From: Omphiscola glabra
Lineage: Eukaryota > Mollusca > Gastropoda > Lymnaeidae
Length of the DNA stretch: 64,000 nucleotides
Direction of reading: 5' to 3'
Assembly: GCA_964017045.1 (NCBI GenBank)
Contig: OZ024796.1
Span: forward strand, 18,809,510-18,873,509
Below, in pieces: positions 53,756-64,000 of the stretch. The notes below the pieces were generated by a model. The model saw only the letters and a program-made list of their open reading frames with translations, did no database searches and was not told the origin of the DNA. The translations under genes were made by a program, and so were the position numbers. Position 1 is the first letter of the stretch. Each line of letters opens with the position of its first letter.

Positions 53756-56013
53756 CGGATTATTTAGAATTCCAGTACTTGAGCCATGAAAAAAGACGTT
53801 TAAATTATATTAACAATATCGAAATTGTGTCCTTTTTATTTGCACCTTCTCCCTCCGAATCACCAAGCTGACGAAGATGTGCGAACAGATACGCACATTT
53901 AAGAACATTCAACTCAAGCATCCACAACACATGAAAGAGGACATCAAAGAAGTCATCGAAATTTTAAAGTGCCTTTAGTTATATTCCGGGTGTCATTCTG
54001 TCAAATTTAATAAGCAATAGTGTATTTCAAAACGAGTCTCTGATAACCCTCTTTGATTTCGCCCCTGGTTCTTGCTCTGTGTTCGTATTGCTATTATTCT
54101 AAACGCGTGCCCACCTCAAGGACACTGGCGCATTGTTTATAAAGTACACACGATTCACTGACAAGTCTGATAATTTTGAGGATGCTTGCTTCCGATTGTG
54201 AAACAATGGCACTTTTGTGACGTAGCCCCTAGTGAGTGAGTGTAGGGTTTTTTAAGAGTTGCTCCCCTCTGCGATATGTAGACTGCAGGCTATGAATCAT
54301 CACGGCGAACCTGTCAAACCAGCGGTTCTCGTTTCATTAATGGATTACCTGTTCCCGTTTCCGCCTAGGTCTTTGCATAACCAGTCGAAAATGATACTTC
54401 TTGCGTGTTGTGGTTACAGTGCGTACAGGAACTTTGGTACCACGCCTTGATTGCACGCCCTGTTGATTATTTTGGTCATAAATTTATTTCCAATACTTTA
54501 GATAGTAAAAGAAACTTTTTTTTTCTATTTCTTTTTTACTTTATTTTTTATTGTTCATTCTAGAGACTACCCTTTGCTTGTTTCCATGTCGTAAAATGAA
54601 AATTGTATCTTAATCATAGCTAAGCTGGATTTCTTGCTATTGTAAGTTGACATAATATAACTTATGGATAGGCCTATACCAATTTATCTTCCTGTAGTAT
54701 GACAAGTCACAATTAAAATGGTAAGATTGAGAATTAGGATAAACATTTCCAAGATTTTAAAAAAAATTTCGATTAAGCATTAAAATAAACAATTGTAAAG
54801 TGAAGAATAGAGATTATAGTATTTATAGCCACCGTAAGTTCCAGAATTTAGATAAACGATGGGATGATAAAATTATAAGATAAAATAGAGCGTATTTATT
54901 TTTTAGAGCGCAATTTGTGGATTTGACTTAAGTTACTACAAAAAATGGCCACAAACAAAAAATTGCTGTCTTCGTGTATCAGGAGGGAAACGTGGCGAAT
55001 TAACCCCTGAATATTTCAAAGCCATGGCGCCTACCGCCATTTTGGACCCACAATCTTAAAGGCTGGCTTTATAATATCACATGGCCATAACATTTTCACA
55101 TGACTATTAATACCTAGGACACAAAACTGATGTGACATAATGATTCTAACGCCATTATGTATGATACTTTACCATGAACTCTGAGTGAAAGCTGAAAGCA
55201 TTATATTCTGAATTCACTGACCTTGTTCCGAACGGTTGTTTACTGGTGTACATGATAAAGGTCCATTAGCGAACCAACAAGTGCATTGATATAAACAAGT
55301 GGATATATCTTTGTAAGGCGCTTATATGACGTCAAATAAAGGGGAAAGTGCCAAAATACCACTATCCCCACCACTTTCCTAATCCACACCTGTGCATTTA
55401 TAGTGTCTTAAATGTATGGTCGATCGTGAGGAAAAAAAACACATTTTTTGGGAACCGCTGGTGCAGACAAATGACTTAAAAGGGCAAGTAATCCGATCTC
55501 ACCAATGGGAGATAAATGCTCCATTTGTGAAGATGGCACAATGTAGCAGTTTGTATGGGGAAAAGATGCGCGAATGCATACACGGGTTCTTAATTTGGTA
55601 ACTAACATTTTCCCTCCGGTTCGTAGAGGTGTATTCCAATAAATTTCCAACAATGGGATGTTTGTTTACGGATGAATAAAAACGAGACCACACAATATTC
55701 TAATGACACTTTATAACGAGACACAGGAAACAAGACTTTTAATTCTTAAATATCCAATGTTGTTACAATTATATCTAGTACCGTAAGTTCTGTAGGAAGG
55801 CAGCTTGAACACAGATGATTGCAACCAACACGTCACCTCTCTTCCCAAAAACTTCACCGATACAAACTACGCAGCAACAGCTATACAGTTAATCTCAACA
55901 CCAAATACGCTCACTTACAAATCGTTAACAACGCTAACATTGGTAACAACCGTCCATACTAACACAGGGATTCTCATAGCCTTGACCGTGATCAACTTCT
56001 ATATTGTCTAGAC
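53756..56013. other. No gene seen; one hAT-like tip
   Basis: TTTTTTGGGAACCGCTG ending at 55460 reads inward as CAGCGGTTCCCAAAAA, a hAT-type tip with no partner found. A minus frame (55408-55653) and a plus frame (55416-55601) overlap here with no recognised motif. The rest is AT-rich. Confidence 0.35.
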
Positions 56014-56152
56014 CAGGGGGTCGGGAACCTGCTGCCAGCAAGGCGCATTTTTGCACCTTGAGCTGTCTCATGTAGCTCTTTATTGATACTACTAGTTACC
56101 AGTTCAAAGTTTAATATTAGGCTTTCTGCCAGGAAAAGTTTCCCGAACCCTG
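56014..56152. mobile_element. hAT-like element (139 bp)
   Basis: Left end CAGGGGGTCGGGAACCTGCT, right end GTTTCCCGAACCCTG, inverted over about 15 bases. GCATTTTTGCACCTTGAGCT and GTAGCTCTTT inside are typical of this common hAT-derived type. No clear flanking duplication. Confidence 0.65.
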
Positions 56153-56673
56153 TTCACGCACGAAGCATTAAATATTTTACTTACAACACTGTTACTTCTC
56201 GTTGGTTTGTAGGGGGCGAGGCATCAGCGTGTGTGTGTGGGTGGGGGAGGGGGGGGTTCAAATAAAATTGTGATATGGATGCCACGGTATGATCATTATC
56301 TCAGTATAAGTCACTTCGACTCAGCGCCTACAAAAGCTAGTTCTTTTACGTGTAGGTGTTTAAAGCAATTTCCCTCAATATATGTTTACGTACGCCAGCC
56401 GTCATTCATATTCGTAATCCATTTCGAAATTTAATCAGATATATTTAGTAACAGGTAAATGCAGGGAAACTCGAAAAAAATCTGTCGAATTTTAATCCTA
56501 TCACCTGTGTTGTTGAACATATTATGTTGTTCCTATCACCTGTGTTGTTGAACATCTTATGTTGGGATGTAAATTATCATATTCCTGATTTATTTATTTA
56601 TTATTTTTATTTTGAAATCGCATTCTCTGTTTTTATCTGTTGTCGTTTTTTTTCTATACCTGATACTATTACT
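56153..56673. other. No gene seen
   Basis: A G run near 56243-56256 and a 35-base direct duplication (CCTATCACCTGTGTTGTTGA near 56498 and 56532). Otherwise nothing. Confidence 0.45.
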
Positions 56674-58572
56674 TTGTCCAATGCCCATATTACTTTATCC
56701 AATGCACATATTACTTTATCCAATGCACATATTACTATATCCAATGCACATATTACTTTATCCAATGCACATATTACTCTGTCCAATGCACGTATTACTT
56801 TATCCAATGCACATATTACTTTATCCAATGCACATATTACTTTATCCAATGCACATATTACTTTGTCCACTGCACATATTACTTTATCCAATACACATAT
56901 TACTTTATCCAATGCACATATTACTTTATCCAATGCACATATTACTTTATCCAATGCACATATTACTTTGTCCAATGCACATATTACTTTATCCAATACA
57001 CATATTACTTTATCCAATGCACATATTACTTTATCCAATGCACATATTACTTTATCCAATGCACATATTACTTTATCCAATGCACATATTACTTTGTCCA
57101 ATGCACATATTACTTTGTCCAATGCACATATTACTTTATCCAATGCACATATTACTTTATCCAATGCACATATTACTTTATCCAATGCACATATTACTTT
57201 ATCCAATGCACATATTACTTTATCCAATGCACATATTACTTTATCCAATTCACATATTACTTTATCCAATGCACATATTACTTTATCCAATGCACATATT
57301 ACTTTATCCAATGCACATATTACTTTATCCAATGCACATATTACTTTATCCATGCACATATCACTTTATCCAATGCACATATTACTTTATCCAATGCACA
57401 TATTACTTTATCCAATGCACATATTACTTTATCCAATGCACATATTACTGTATCCAATGCACATATTACTTTATCCAATGCACATATTACTTTATCCATG
57501 CACATATTACTTTGTCCAATGCACATATTACTCTATCCAATGCACATATTACTTTATCCAATGCACATATTACTTTATCCAATGCACATATTACTTTATC
57601 CAATGCACATATTACTTTATCCAATGCACATATTACTTTGTCCAATGCACATATTACTTTGTCCAATGCACATATTACTTTGTCCAATGCACATATTACT
57701 TTGTCCAATTCACATATTACTTTATCCAATGCACATATTACTTTATCCAATGCACATATTACTTTATCCAATTCACATATTACTTTATCCAATGCACATA
57801 TTACTTTATCCAATGCACATATTACTTTATCCAATGCACATATTACTGTATCCAATGCACATATTACTTTATCCATGCACATATTACTTTATCCAATGCA
57901 CATATTACTTTATCCATGCACATATTACTTTATCCAATGCACATATTACTTTATCCAATGCACATATTAATGTACCCAATGCACATATTACTTTATCCAT
58001 GCACATATTACTTTATCCATGCACATATTACTTTGTCCAATGCACATATTACTCTATCCAATGCACATATTACTTTATCCAATGCACATATTACTTTATC
58101 CAATGCACATATTACTGTATCCAATGCACATATTACTTTATCCAATGCACATATTACTTTGTCCAATGCACATATTACTTTGTCCAATGCACATATTACT
58201 GTATCCAATGCACATATTACTTTATCCATGCACATATTACTTTATCCAATGCACATATTACTTTATCCATGCACATATTACTTTATCCAATGCACATATT
58301 ACTTTATCCAATGCACATATTAATGTATCCAATGCACATATTACTTTATCCAATGCACATATTACTTTATCCATGCACATATTACTTTGTCCAATGCACA
58401 TATTACTCTATCCAATGCACATATTACTTTATCCAATGCACATATTACTTTATCCAATGCACATATTACTTTATCCAATGCACATATTACTTTATCCAAT
58501 GCACATATTACTTTGTCCAATGCACATATTACTTTGTCCAATGCACATATTACTTTGTCCAATGCACATACA
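56674..58572. repeat. Minisatellite, 21-bp unit, about 90 copies, with higher-order blocks
   Basis: The unit is CAATGCACATATTACTTTAT plus C. Some units lack two bases (ATCCATGCAC), and variants read TTTGTC, TCTATC, TGTATC, CAATTC or AATGTA. The ordered block starting TTTGTCC then CTCTATCC occurs at 57510, 58031 and 58385, and an AATGTA unit at 57969 and 58322, so multi-unit blocks were copied 521 and about 354 bp apart. The 599-codon plus frame (ITLSNAH period) and its mirror on the minus strand (DKVICAL period) are products of the 21-bp period. Confidence 0.98.
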
Positions 58573-58794
58573 CAGCTCCCAAGTTGTTTCTACATTTGTC
58601 CTGTCTTCTAACGAGGATCTTAACCGACACATTCTTCTATTATTGTCCTGTCTATGTTAAGCTACCGTAATAAGTTTGCTGAATCGTACACGTGACCACG
58701 CCTTGGTACTGAGTTAAATTTAAAGAGCTTGCCAGTATTATGTTCTCTGTTATAAAGAAGACGAGGTTGTTTTTTTTTTGGTTTTTTTTAATAA
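58573..58794. other. Short spacer between two large arrays
   Basis: About 220 bases of unique sequence, nothing recognisable. Confidence 0.5.
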
Positions 58795-60444
58795 TTGAAG
58801 CTGTGATTATCAAGCTAAAGAAACGTTATCACTAGAATCGTAATCGGACTTATCAAGCTAAAGAAACGTTATCACTAGAATCGTAATCGGACTTATCAAG
58901 CTAAAGGAACGTTATCACTAGAATCGTAATCGGGCTTATCAAGCTAAAGAAACGTTATCACTAGAATCGTAATCGGACTTATCAAGCTAAAGAAACGTTA
59001 TCACTAGAATCGTAATCGGACTTATCAAGCTAAAGAAACGTTATCGCTAGAATCGTAATCCGACTTATCAAGCTAAAGAAACGTTATCGCCAGACTCGTA
59101 ATCGGACTTATCAAGCTAAAGAAACGTTATCACCAGAATCGTAATCGGACTTATCAAGCTAAAGAAACGTTATCACTAGAATCGTAATCGGACTTATCAA
59201 GCTAAAGAAACGTTATCACTAGAATCGTAATCGGACTTATCAAGCTAAAGAAACGTTATCACTAGAACCGTAATCGGACTTATCAAGCTAAAGAAACGTT
59301 ATCACTAGAACCGTAATCGGACTTATCAAGCTTAAGAAACGTTATCACTAGAATCGTAATCGGACTTACCAAGCTAAAGAAACGTTATCGCTAGACTCGT
59401 AATCGGACTTAAAAAGCTAAAGAAACGTTATCGCTAGACTCGTAATCGGACTTATCAAGCTAAAGAAACGTTATCGCTAGACTCATAATCGGACTTATCA
59501 AGCTAAAGAAACGTTATCACTAGAATCGTAATAGGACTTATCAAGCTAAAGAAGCGTTATCATTAGAATCGTAATCGGACTTATCAAGCTAAAGAAACGT
59601 TATCGCTAGACTCGTAATCAGACTTATCAAGCTAAAGAAACGTTATCGCCAGACTCGTAATCGGACTTATCAAGCTAAAGAAACGTTATCACCAGAATCG
59701 TAATCGGACTTATCAAGGTAAAGAATCGTTATCACTAGAATCGTAATCGGACTTATCAAGCTAAGGAAACGTTATCGCTAGAATCGTAATCGGACTTATT
59801 AAGCTAAAGAAACATTATCACTAGAATCGTAATCGGAATTATCAAGCTAAAGAAACGTTATCACTAGAATCGTAATCGGACTTATCAAGCTAAAGAAACG
59901 TTATCACTAGAATCGTAATCGGACTTATCAAGCTAAAGAAACGTTATCCCTAGAATCATAATCGGACTTATCAAGCTAAAGAAATGTTATCGCTAGACTC
60001 GTAATCGGACTTATCAAGCTAAAGAAACGTTATCATTAGAATCGTAATCGGACTTATCCAGCTAAAGAAACGTTATCACTAGAATCGTAATCGGACTTAT
60101 CAAGCTAAAGAAACGTTATCGCTAGACTCGTAATCGGACTTATCAAGCTAAAGAAACGTTATCGCTAGACTCGTAATCGGACTTATCAAGCTAAACAAAT
60201 GTTATCGCTAGACTCGTAATCGGACTTATCAAGCTAAAGAAACGTTATCATTAGAATCGTAATCGGACTTATCCAGCTAAAGAAACGTTATCACTAGAAT
60301 CGTAATCGGACTTATCAAGCTAAAGAAACGTTATCGCTAGACTCGTAATCGGACTTATCAAGCTAAAGAAATGTTATCGCTAGACTCGTAATCGGACTTA
60401 TCAAGCTAAACAAATGTTATCGCTAGACTCGTAATCGGACTTCA
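58795..60444. repeat. Minisatellite, 43-bp unit, about 38 copies
   Basis: The unit is GACTTATCAAGCTAAAGAAA, CGTTATCACTAGAATCGTAA, TCG. Frequent variants are CGCTAGACTCG, CGCCAGACTCG and ATTAGAATCG. Blocks with ATTAGAATCG then TTATCCAGC recur near 60030 and 60250, a sign of recent block duplication. No spacers, so this is not CRISPR-like. Confidence 0.98.
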
Positions 60445-61149
60445 CTTTTATTGTTAAGTGTGTTAAAGAACACTTTTTTTTTTTGTTACCAAACATTATA
60501 AATGACTACGCTATAAAAATGAAGACATGCATTAGCTATAAACGTAACTAGTGGCACCAACAAGCGAATGGACTTCTCAGAGTGAATACGAATTGGGGTC
60601 AGAGGGGGGATATGGAGTGAGGGTGGAGAGAGAGGGAGAGGAGGGAGGGAGAGTGAGAGAGAGGGGGATAGGGAGATAGAGAGAGACAGGGGAGAGAGAG
60701 GAGAGGGAGTCAGTGGGAGGGAGAGAGAGGGGGGGAGATATATGGGAGAAAACTGGGAGACTGCCGTAAAAGCTCATCTGACTTAAGTATTTAAGACCGT
60801 TGAGATTTATTTGATTAGAGATAGATTCAAGAGTCTGCCAGCCTGGCACGGGTTGCAGATTTATGGCGCTAATAATTTGGGAGAATCTGGACACGGGAAG
60901 CTTTGAAACGCGGTGAAAGGCGTGGTCCAGGAACTGAGAAGCCAGGTCTGTCTCTAACTATGGAGGGTCAGTTTCAATGATAAATGCCATGTTTGTAAAC
61001 ATACCAATGTCATGGTTTACCTTTAGGAGACATTTTGGTTTGGCTATATAGATGTAATGTTTGTTTCACACATATGTCATGTTTGTAATCGTATCTATGT
61101 AATGTTTAACTGGTGGACGTCATGTTTGTAAGCATACCCATTCCATCTT
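60445..61149. other. No gene seen; AG-rich stretch
   Basis: 60600-60745 is an AG/GGA-rich low-complexity tract producing serine/proline-rich minus frames. The rest, including TGTTTGTAA/ATGTCATG-type words at 60985-61130, looks like degenerate forerunner sequence of the next array. Confidence 0.45.
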
Positions 61150-61462
61150 TTACCTGTGGATGTCATTTTGATTTACCTGTGTGTGTCATTTTGGTTTTCC
61201 TGTGGGTGTCATTTTGGTTTACTGTGGGTGTCATTTTGGTTTACCTGTGGGTGTCATTTTGGTTTACCTGTGGTGTCATTTTGGTTTACCTGTTGATGTC
61301 ATTTTGGTTTACCTGTGGGTGTCATTTTGGTTTACCTGTGGGTGTCATTTTGGTTTACCTGTGGGTGTCATTTTGGTTTACCTGTGGATGTCATTTTGGT
61401 TTACCTGTGGGTGTCATTTTGTTTACCTGTGGGTGTCATTTTGGTTTACTTGTGTGTGTCAT
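61150..61462. repeat. Minisatellite, 23-bp unit, about 14 copies
   Basis: The unit is GTGGGTGTCATTTTGGTTTA plus CCT, with occasional single-base losses that shift phase. Confidence 0.95.
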
Positions 61463-61481
61463 ATTTCCTTTTTTTAAAGTG

Positions 61482-61672
61482 ACCGAACACCACGCATCTG
61501 CCGTCACCGCACCTTATCATCCAGCCAATTGTAACATCGGCCAAACACCACACATCTGACGTCACCGCACCTTATCATCCAGCCAATTGTAACATCGGCC
61601 AAACACCACACATCTGACATCACCGCACCTTATCATCCAGCCAATTTTAACATCGGCCAAACACCAGGCATC
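61482..61672. repeat. Tandem repeat, 58-bp unit, 3 copies
   Basis: The unit contains CAAACACCACACATCTGACG, TCACCGCACCTTATCATCC and AGCCAATTGTAACATCGGC; GTCACCGC starts are 58 apart. Confidence 0.93.
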
Positions 61673-62282
61673 TGCCACGCATACGCCCACGCACCAATTT
61701 AGCGCAAAGAACATAAAGAAGCCGCGTGTTCATACATAAATAAGAAATTGGCACCGCTCGGATTCCACGCCTGCCCGCGACTCCTACCGCCCACTTTAGT
61801 ATGACGTCACGTATGATCAGTTTCCAGTGTGATGTAAAGCAACGGATAGTTATACGTCGTCTTGAATTGTATCTTTCACGACCTCGAAATATGGAATTTG
61901 ACATATTTGGTTAACGTGGTCAAAGAGATGCGCAACTGGAGAGCTGAGTCTTTTGTTTTAAACAGATTTGCATTGAACTGGAGAGGGCTTTGTTTGTTTG
62001 TTTGTTTATCGTGGTCGCACGGCGGCGGCACTTCGTTATGAGACGGGGTTTTGCTAATGTTACTGATAATGAAATGATTTAGAACTTTTAAAAAATAAAG
62101 TGAGAAATTTTAATGTTTAGCGGCAGTTAGTCAGTCGTGTTAAGAGCCTTTCAGAGTAAGTTGAACTCAGTTACAGAGGAGACGTTATGAACAATAGAAA
62201 TATTAAATAAAACCAAATTAGTGTGTGTTTGGGGGGGGGGTTCATTTACTTGTTTATTTTGACCAACTTTCCACCGGACGTA
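61673..62282. other. No gene seen
   Basis: A minus frame (61647-61904, 85 codons, arginine-rich) shows no recognised family. G run near 62231-62240. Confidence 0.35.
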
Positions 62283-62530
62283 TACAGAAATACGTGTTTG
62301 CCAGAAATACGCGTTGGCCAGAAATACGTGTTGGCCAGAAATACGTTTTGGCCAAAAATACGTGTTGGCCAGAAATACGTTTTGGCCAAAAATACGTGTT
62401 GGCCAGAAATACGTGTTGGCCAGAAATACGTGTAGGCCAGAAATACGTTTTGGCCAAAAATACGTGTTGGCCAGAAATACGTGTTGGCCAGAAATACATG
62501 TAGGCCAGAAATACGTGTAGACCAGAAATC
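62283..62530. repeat. Minisatellite, 17-bp unit, about 14 copies
   Basis: The unit is AAATACGTGTTGGCCAG, containing the palindromes TACGTG/CACGTA-type ACGT and TGGCCA. Confidence 0.95.
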
Positions 62531-63401
62531 CGCGCAGGCGTCACATAATTTGAGAATATGTTTTGTGTTGATATTTCGTTGGATTTAGTGTCAGATAAAA
62601 GGGAATAAACTAAATTTACTCGCCTTGAAACCTGTGATATGGGGTGGGGGGATGAGTCAAAAAAGTTAAAGCGTCAAGGCTCCCATGGTAACGGACAGAT
62701 ATCGGGTTCAGGTAAGGCCGGGGTGGGGGTTATCTGGCCAGAAATCTCAACATTTTCTCCCTGGAGCCAGTGGATATAACATCACGGACTGGAGGGCTCA
62801 GGAGCAAAATATATTACTGGATCTTGATGCAGTTTAAAGTGTTGGAGAGTGTAGAAAGCTTGGTCTTAGTTTCGAGGATTTCTTTCGTGATCAGGTGGTG
62901 TTCGTTGTATTTTTTAGCGTAAGTTGAATTCGTAATGATTATAAAATGTAATATTTATTTTAATTTTAATATCTTGGACTAGTTTGGCTAGACTTATAGA
63001 AGTTCCATCTAGTTGCGACCTTTCGTGTTGAGAACTTCTTGCAATTGGAAGGATTTTCAGTAACTTCAATCATTTATCAGTTAATATTTTGTAAAGCCTT
63101 GGTCTTTTAAAATGTGTTGTTTCTATCCGGGTAACAGAGCCAAGGTTTTTCTGTACAGCATGCACCTAAAGTAACTGTACTGAAACTGCCGCATCTTAAA
63201 CGCGTACTTTCGTATGTCAGCAGTGCATAGCTCCAGCCGCCACGTTCCTTGGGGTGTCCAGAAAGTTGTGTTGGCCAGCTGGAAATCGGTCACTCTACGG
63301 AGGGAAGAATTGTCATACTACTAGAGATTTAAGAGGAGGCACTAAGTAACAGGGTTGTGTTGTCTATTATGAAGAAAAATCCACAATCCTGAAGTGTATT
63401 C
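62531..63401. other. Spacer with a start-and-donor signal (see 62685)
   Basis: Apart from the small exon candidate at 62685-62711, no recognisable feature. Confidence 0.4.
62685..62711 (+). CDS. Candidate short first coding exon (9 codons)
   Basis: ATG 62685 (CTCCCATGG) opens MVTDRYRVQ, ended in phase by a consensus donor CAG|GTAAGG at 62711/62712. A stop-free 9-codon stretch is weak evidence by itself. The start overlaps CCCATGGTAAC, which resembles one half of an RFX X-box. No downstream exon recognised. Confidence 0.18.
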
Positions 63402-63585
63402 AGTGGAAGTGAGTTGTCTCGATGGAAGTGTACTGTCTCAATGGAAGTTTTCTGTCTCGACGGAATAGTACTGACTCAACGGAAGTGTACTGTCTCAATG
63501 GAAGTGTACTGTCACAATGGAAGTGCACTGTCTCATTAGAAGTGTACTGTCTCAATGGAAGTGTACTGTCTCAACGAAAGGATAA
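63402..63585. repeat. Minisatellite, 19-bp unit, about 9 copies
   Basis: The unit is GAAGTGTACTGTCTCAATG with several substitutions. Confidence 0.93.
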
Positions 63586-63958
63586 GACTTGTCGCCCAGT
63601 AACTTTTTCGACAATTAAGATTCACGCATGTGCTGTGCAGCAGATACCTTACTGAATTCGCTCCTACGAAGTCTACGACAAACGTCTTTGAAACTGAACA
63701 TCAGCGATATGTAAGATCGTCATTTGTATAAGGACATGTGTACAATTTTTTATCGGATACATGTTGGACAACTCTAGACAGAGCCAGATATGCCAGTTAG
63801 GGGCGTATATTTTGGGGCATTTTTGCCAACGTCTACTAGGAATGTGTTGTTCTCGCATGAAAGTCACATACATTTAGACGGCCACATCAATCGTTAAGAC
63901 AGAGCTTCCTTGGTTTTGATTGGTCAGATGTTACAAAGTGCACGTGTGACGATATGCA
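63586..63958. other. No gene seen
   Basis: No recognisable coding, RNA or repeat feature. Confidence 0.4.
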
Positions 63959-64000
63959 GTGCTGGTTTCAGCATGTATCAGGCCCTACCCCATGGAGGAT
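63959..64000 (+). mobile_element. Possible hAT-like left end, cut by the window edge
   Basis: CAGTGCTGGTTTCAGCATGT followed by ATCAGGCCCTA resembles the left tip of the element at 11569 and of a common hAT-derived group. The right end is outside the window. Confidence 0.4.

Noticed and set aside
56524..58670. Open frames of 599, 452 and 390 codons (plus) and 250 codons (minus)
   Set aside because: All are read-through of the 21-bp tandem array on both strands with a 7-residue period; no non-repeat domain on either side.
58795..60444. CRISPR-like impression from regular 43-bp units
   Set aside because: Units are contiguous with no unique spacers, and the context is eukaryotic.
60577..60894. 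Serine/proline-rich minus frame
   Set aside because: It is translation of an AG-rich low-complexity tract.

Overview
This window looks like non-coding, repeat-dominated nuclear DNA of an animal, most likely a gastropod mollusc. A freshwater pulmonate snail is my best guess. The reasons are: no compact operon-like coding; eukaryotic splice signals around short exon-like segments; remnants of three or more non-LTR retrotransposon lineages; and five short hAT elements that match what I remember of SPIN ('Space Invader') transposons, which have been reported outside vertebrates in a pond snail. The species assignment is inference. No complete protein-coding gene, tRNA, rRNA or CRISPR is visible. 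Almost every long open frame is a read-through of a tandem repeat.

Three layers make up the window. (1) Over thirty unrelated minisatellite arrays (units 12-143 bp) cover roughly a fifth of it. The largest are a 21-bp array at 56674-58572, a 43-bp array at 58795-60444, a 38/39-bp array at 14026-15432, a 27-bp array at 50451-51690 and a 46-bp array at 45541-46556. (2) Small DNA transposons are common. Four intact copies (and one relic) of a foldback element have 9-bp target duplications and arms built from 15-16 bp sub-repeats (973, 6953, 49102, 53158). Five SPIN-like elements (3237, 7397, 22733, 33645, 38962), a near-identical pair of elements with CAGTGGCGTAG ends (2389, 43400) and several other hAT-like ends are also present. 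(3) Decayed retrotransposon pieces occur at 9745-10290 (RTE-like reverse transcriptase C-terminus), 53010-53525 (another reverse transcriptase C-terminus, interrupted by a foldback element), 40600-41074 (CR1/L2-like 3' end), 27060-27145 (zinc-finger-like tail), 25100-25425 (frame with a 2A-like motif) and a family with a common (AAG)n-tailed 3' end (12041, 21087, 30827).

What genic signal there is comes as isolated exon-like segments with good splice sites. These are a minus-strand exon with 41 in-frame codons (50149-50285), a plus-strand start exon (43148-43365, ATG at 43311), a 27-codon internal-exon candidate (40403-40484) and a 9-codon start exon (62685-62711). They do not join into one gene in any obvious way. 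They would be first or isolated exons of genes with long introns, if real.

The most interesting system is the foldback family. The length differences between its copies (299, 299, 283, 254 bp) are accounted for exactly by loss of one or three arm sub-repeats, and one copy sits inside a dead reverse transcriptase with its target duplication still readable. A second is a dispersed ~0.5-0.6 kb repeat present as two inverted copies (26480-26960 and 27760-28380) plus fragments near 3075, 35640 and 37080-37700, which carries many of the C/T homopolymer tracts.
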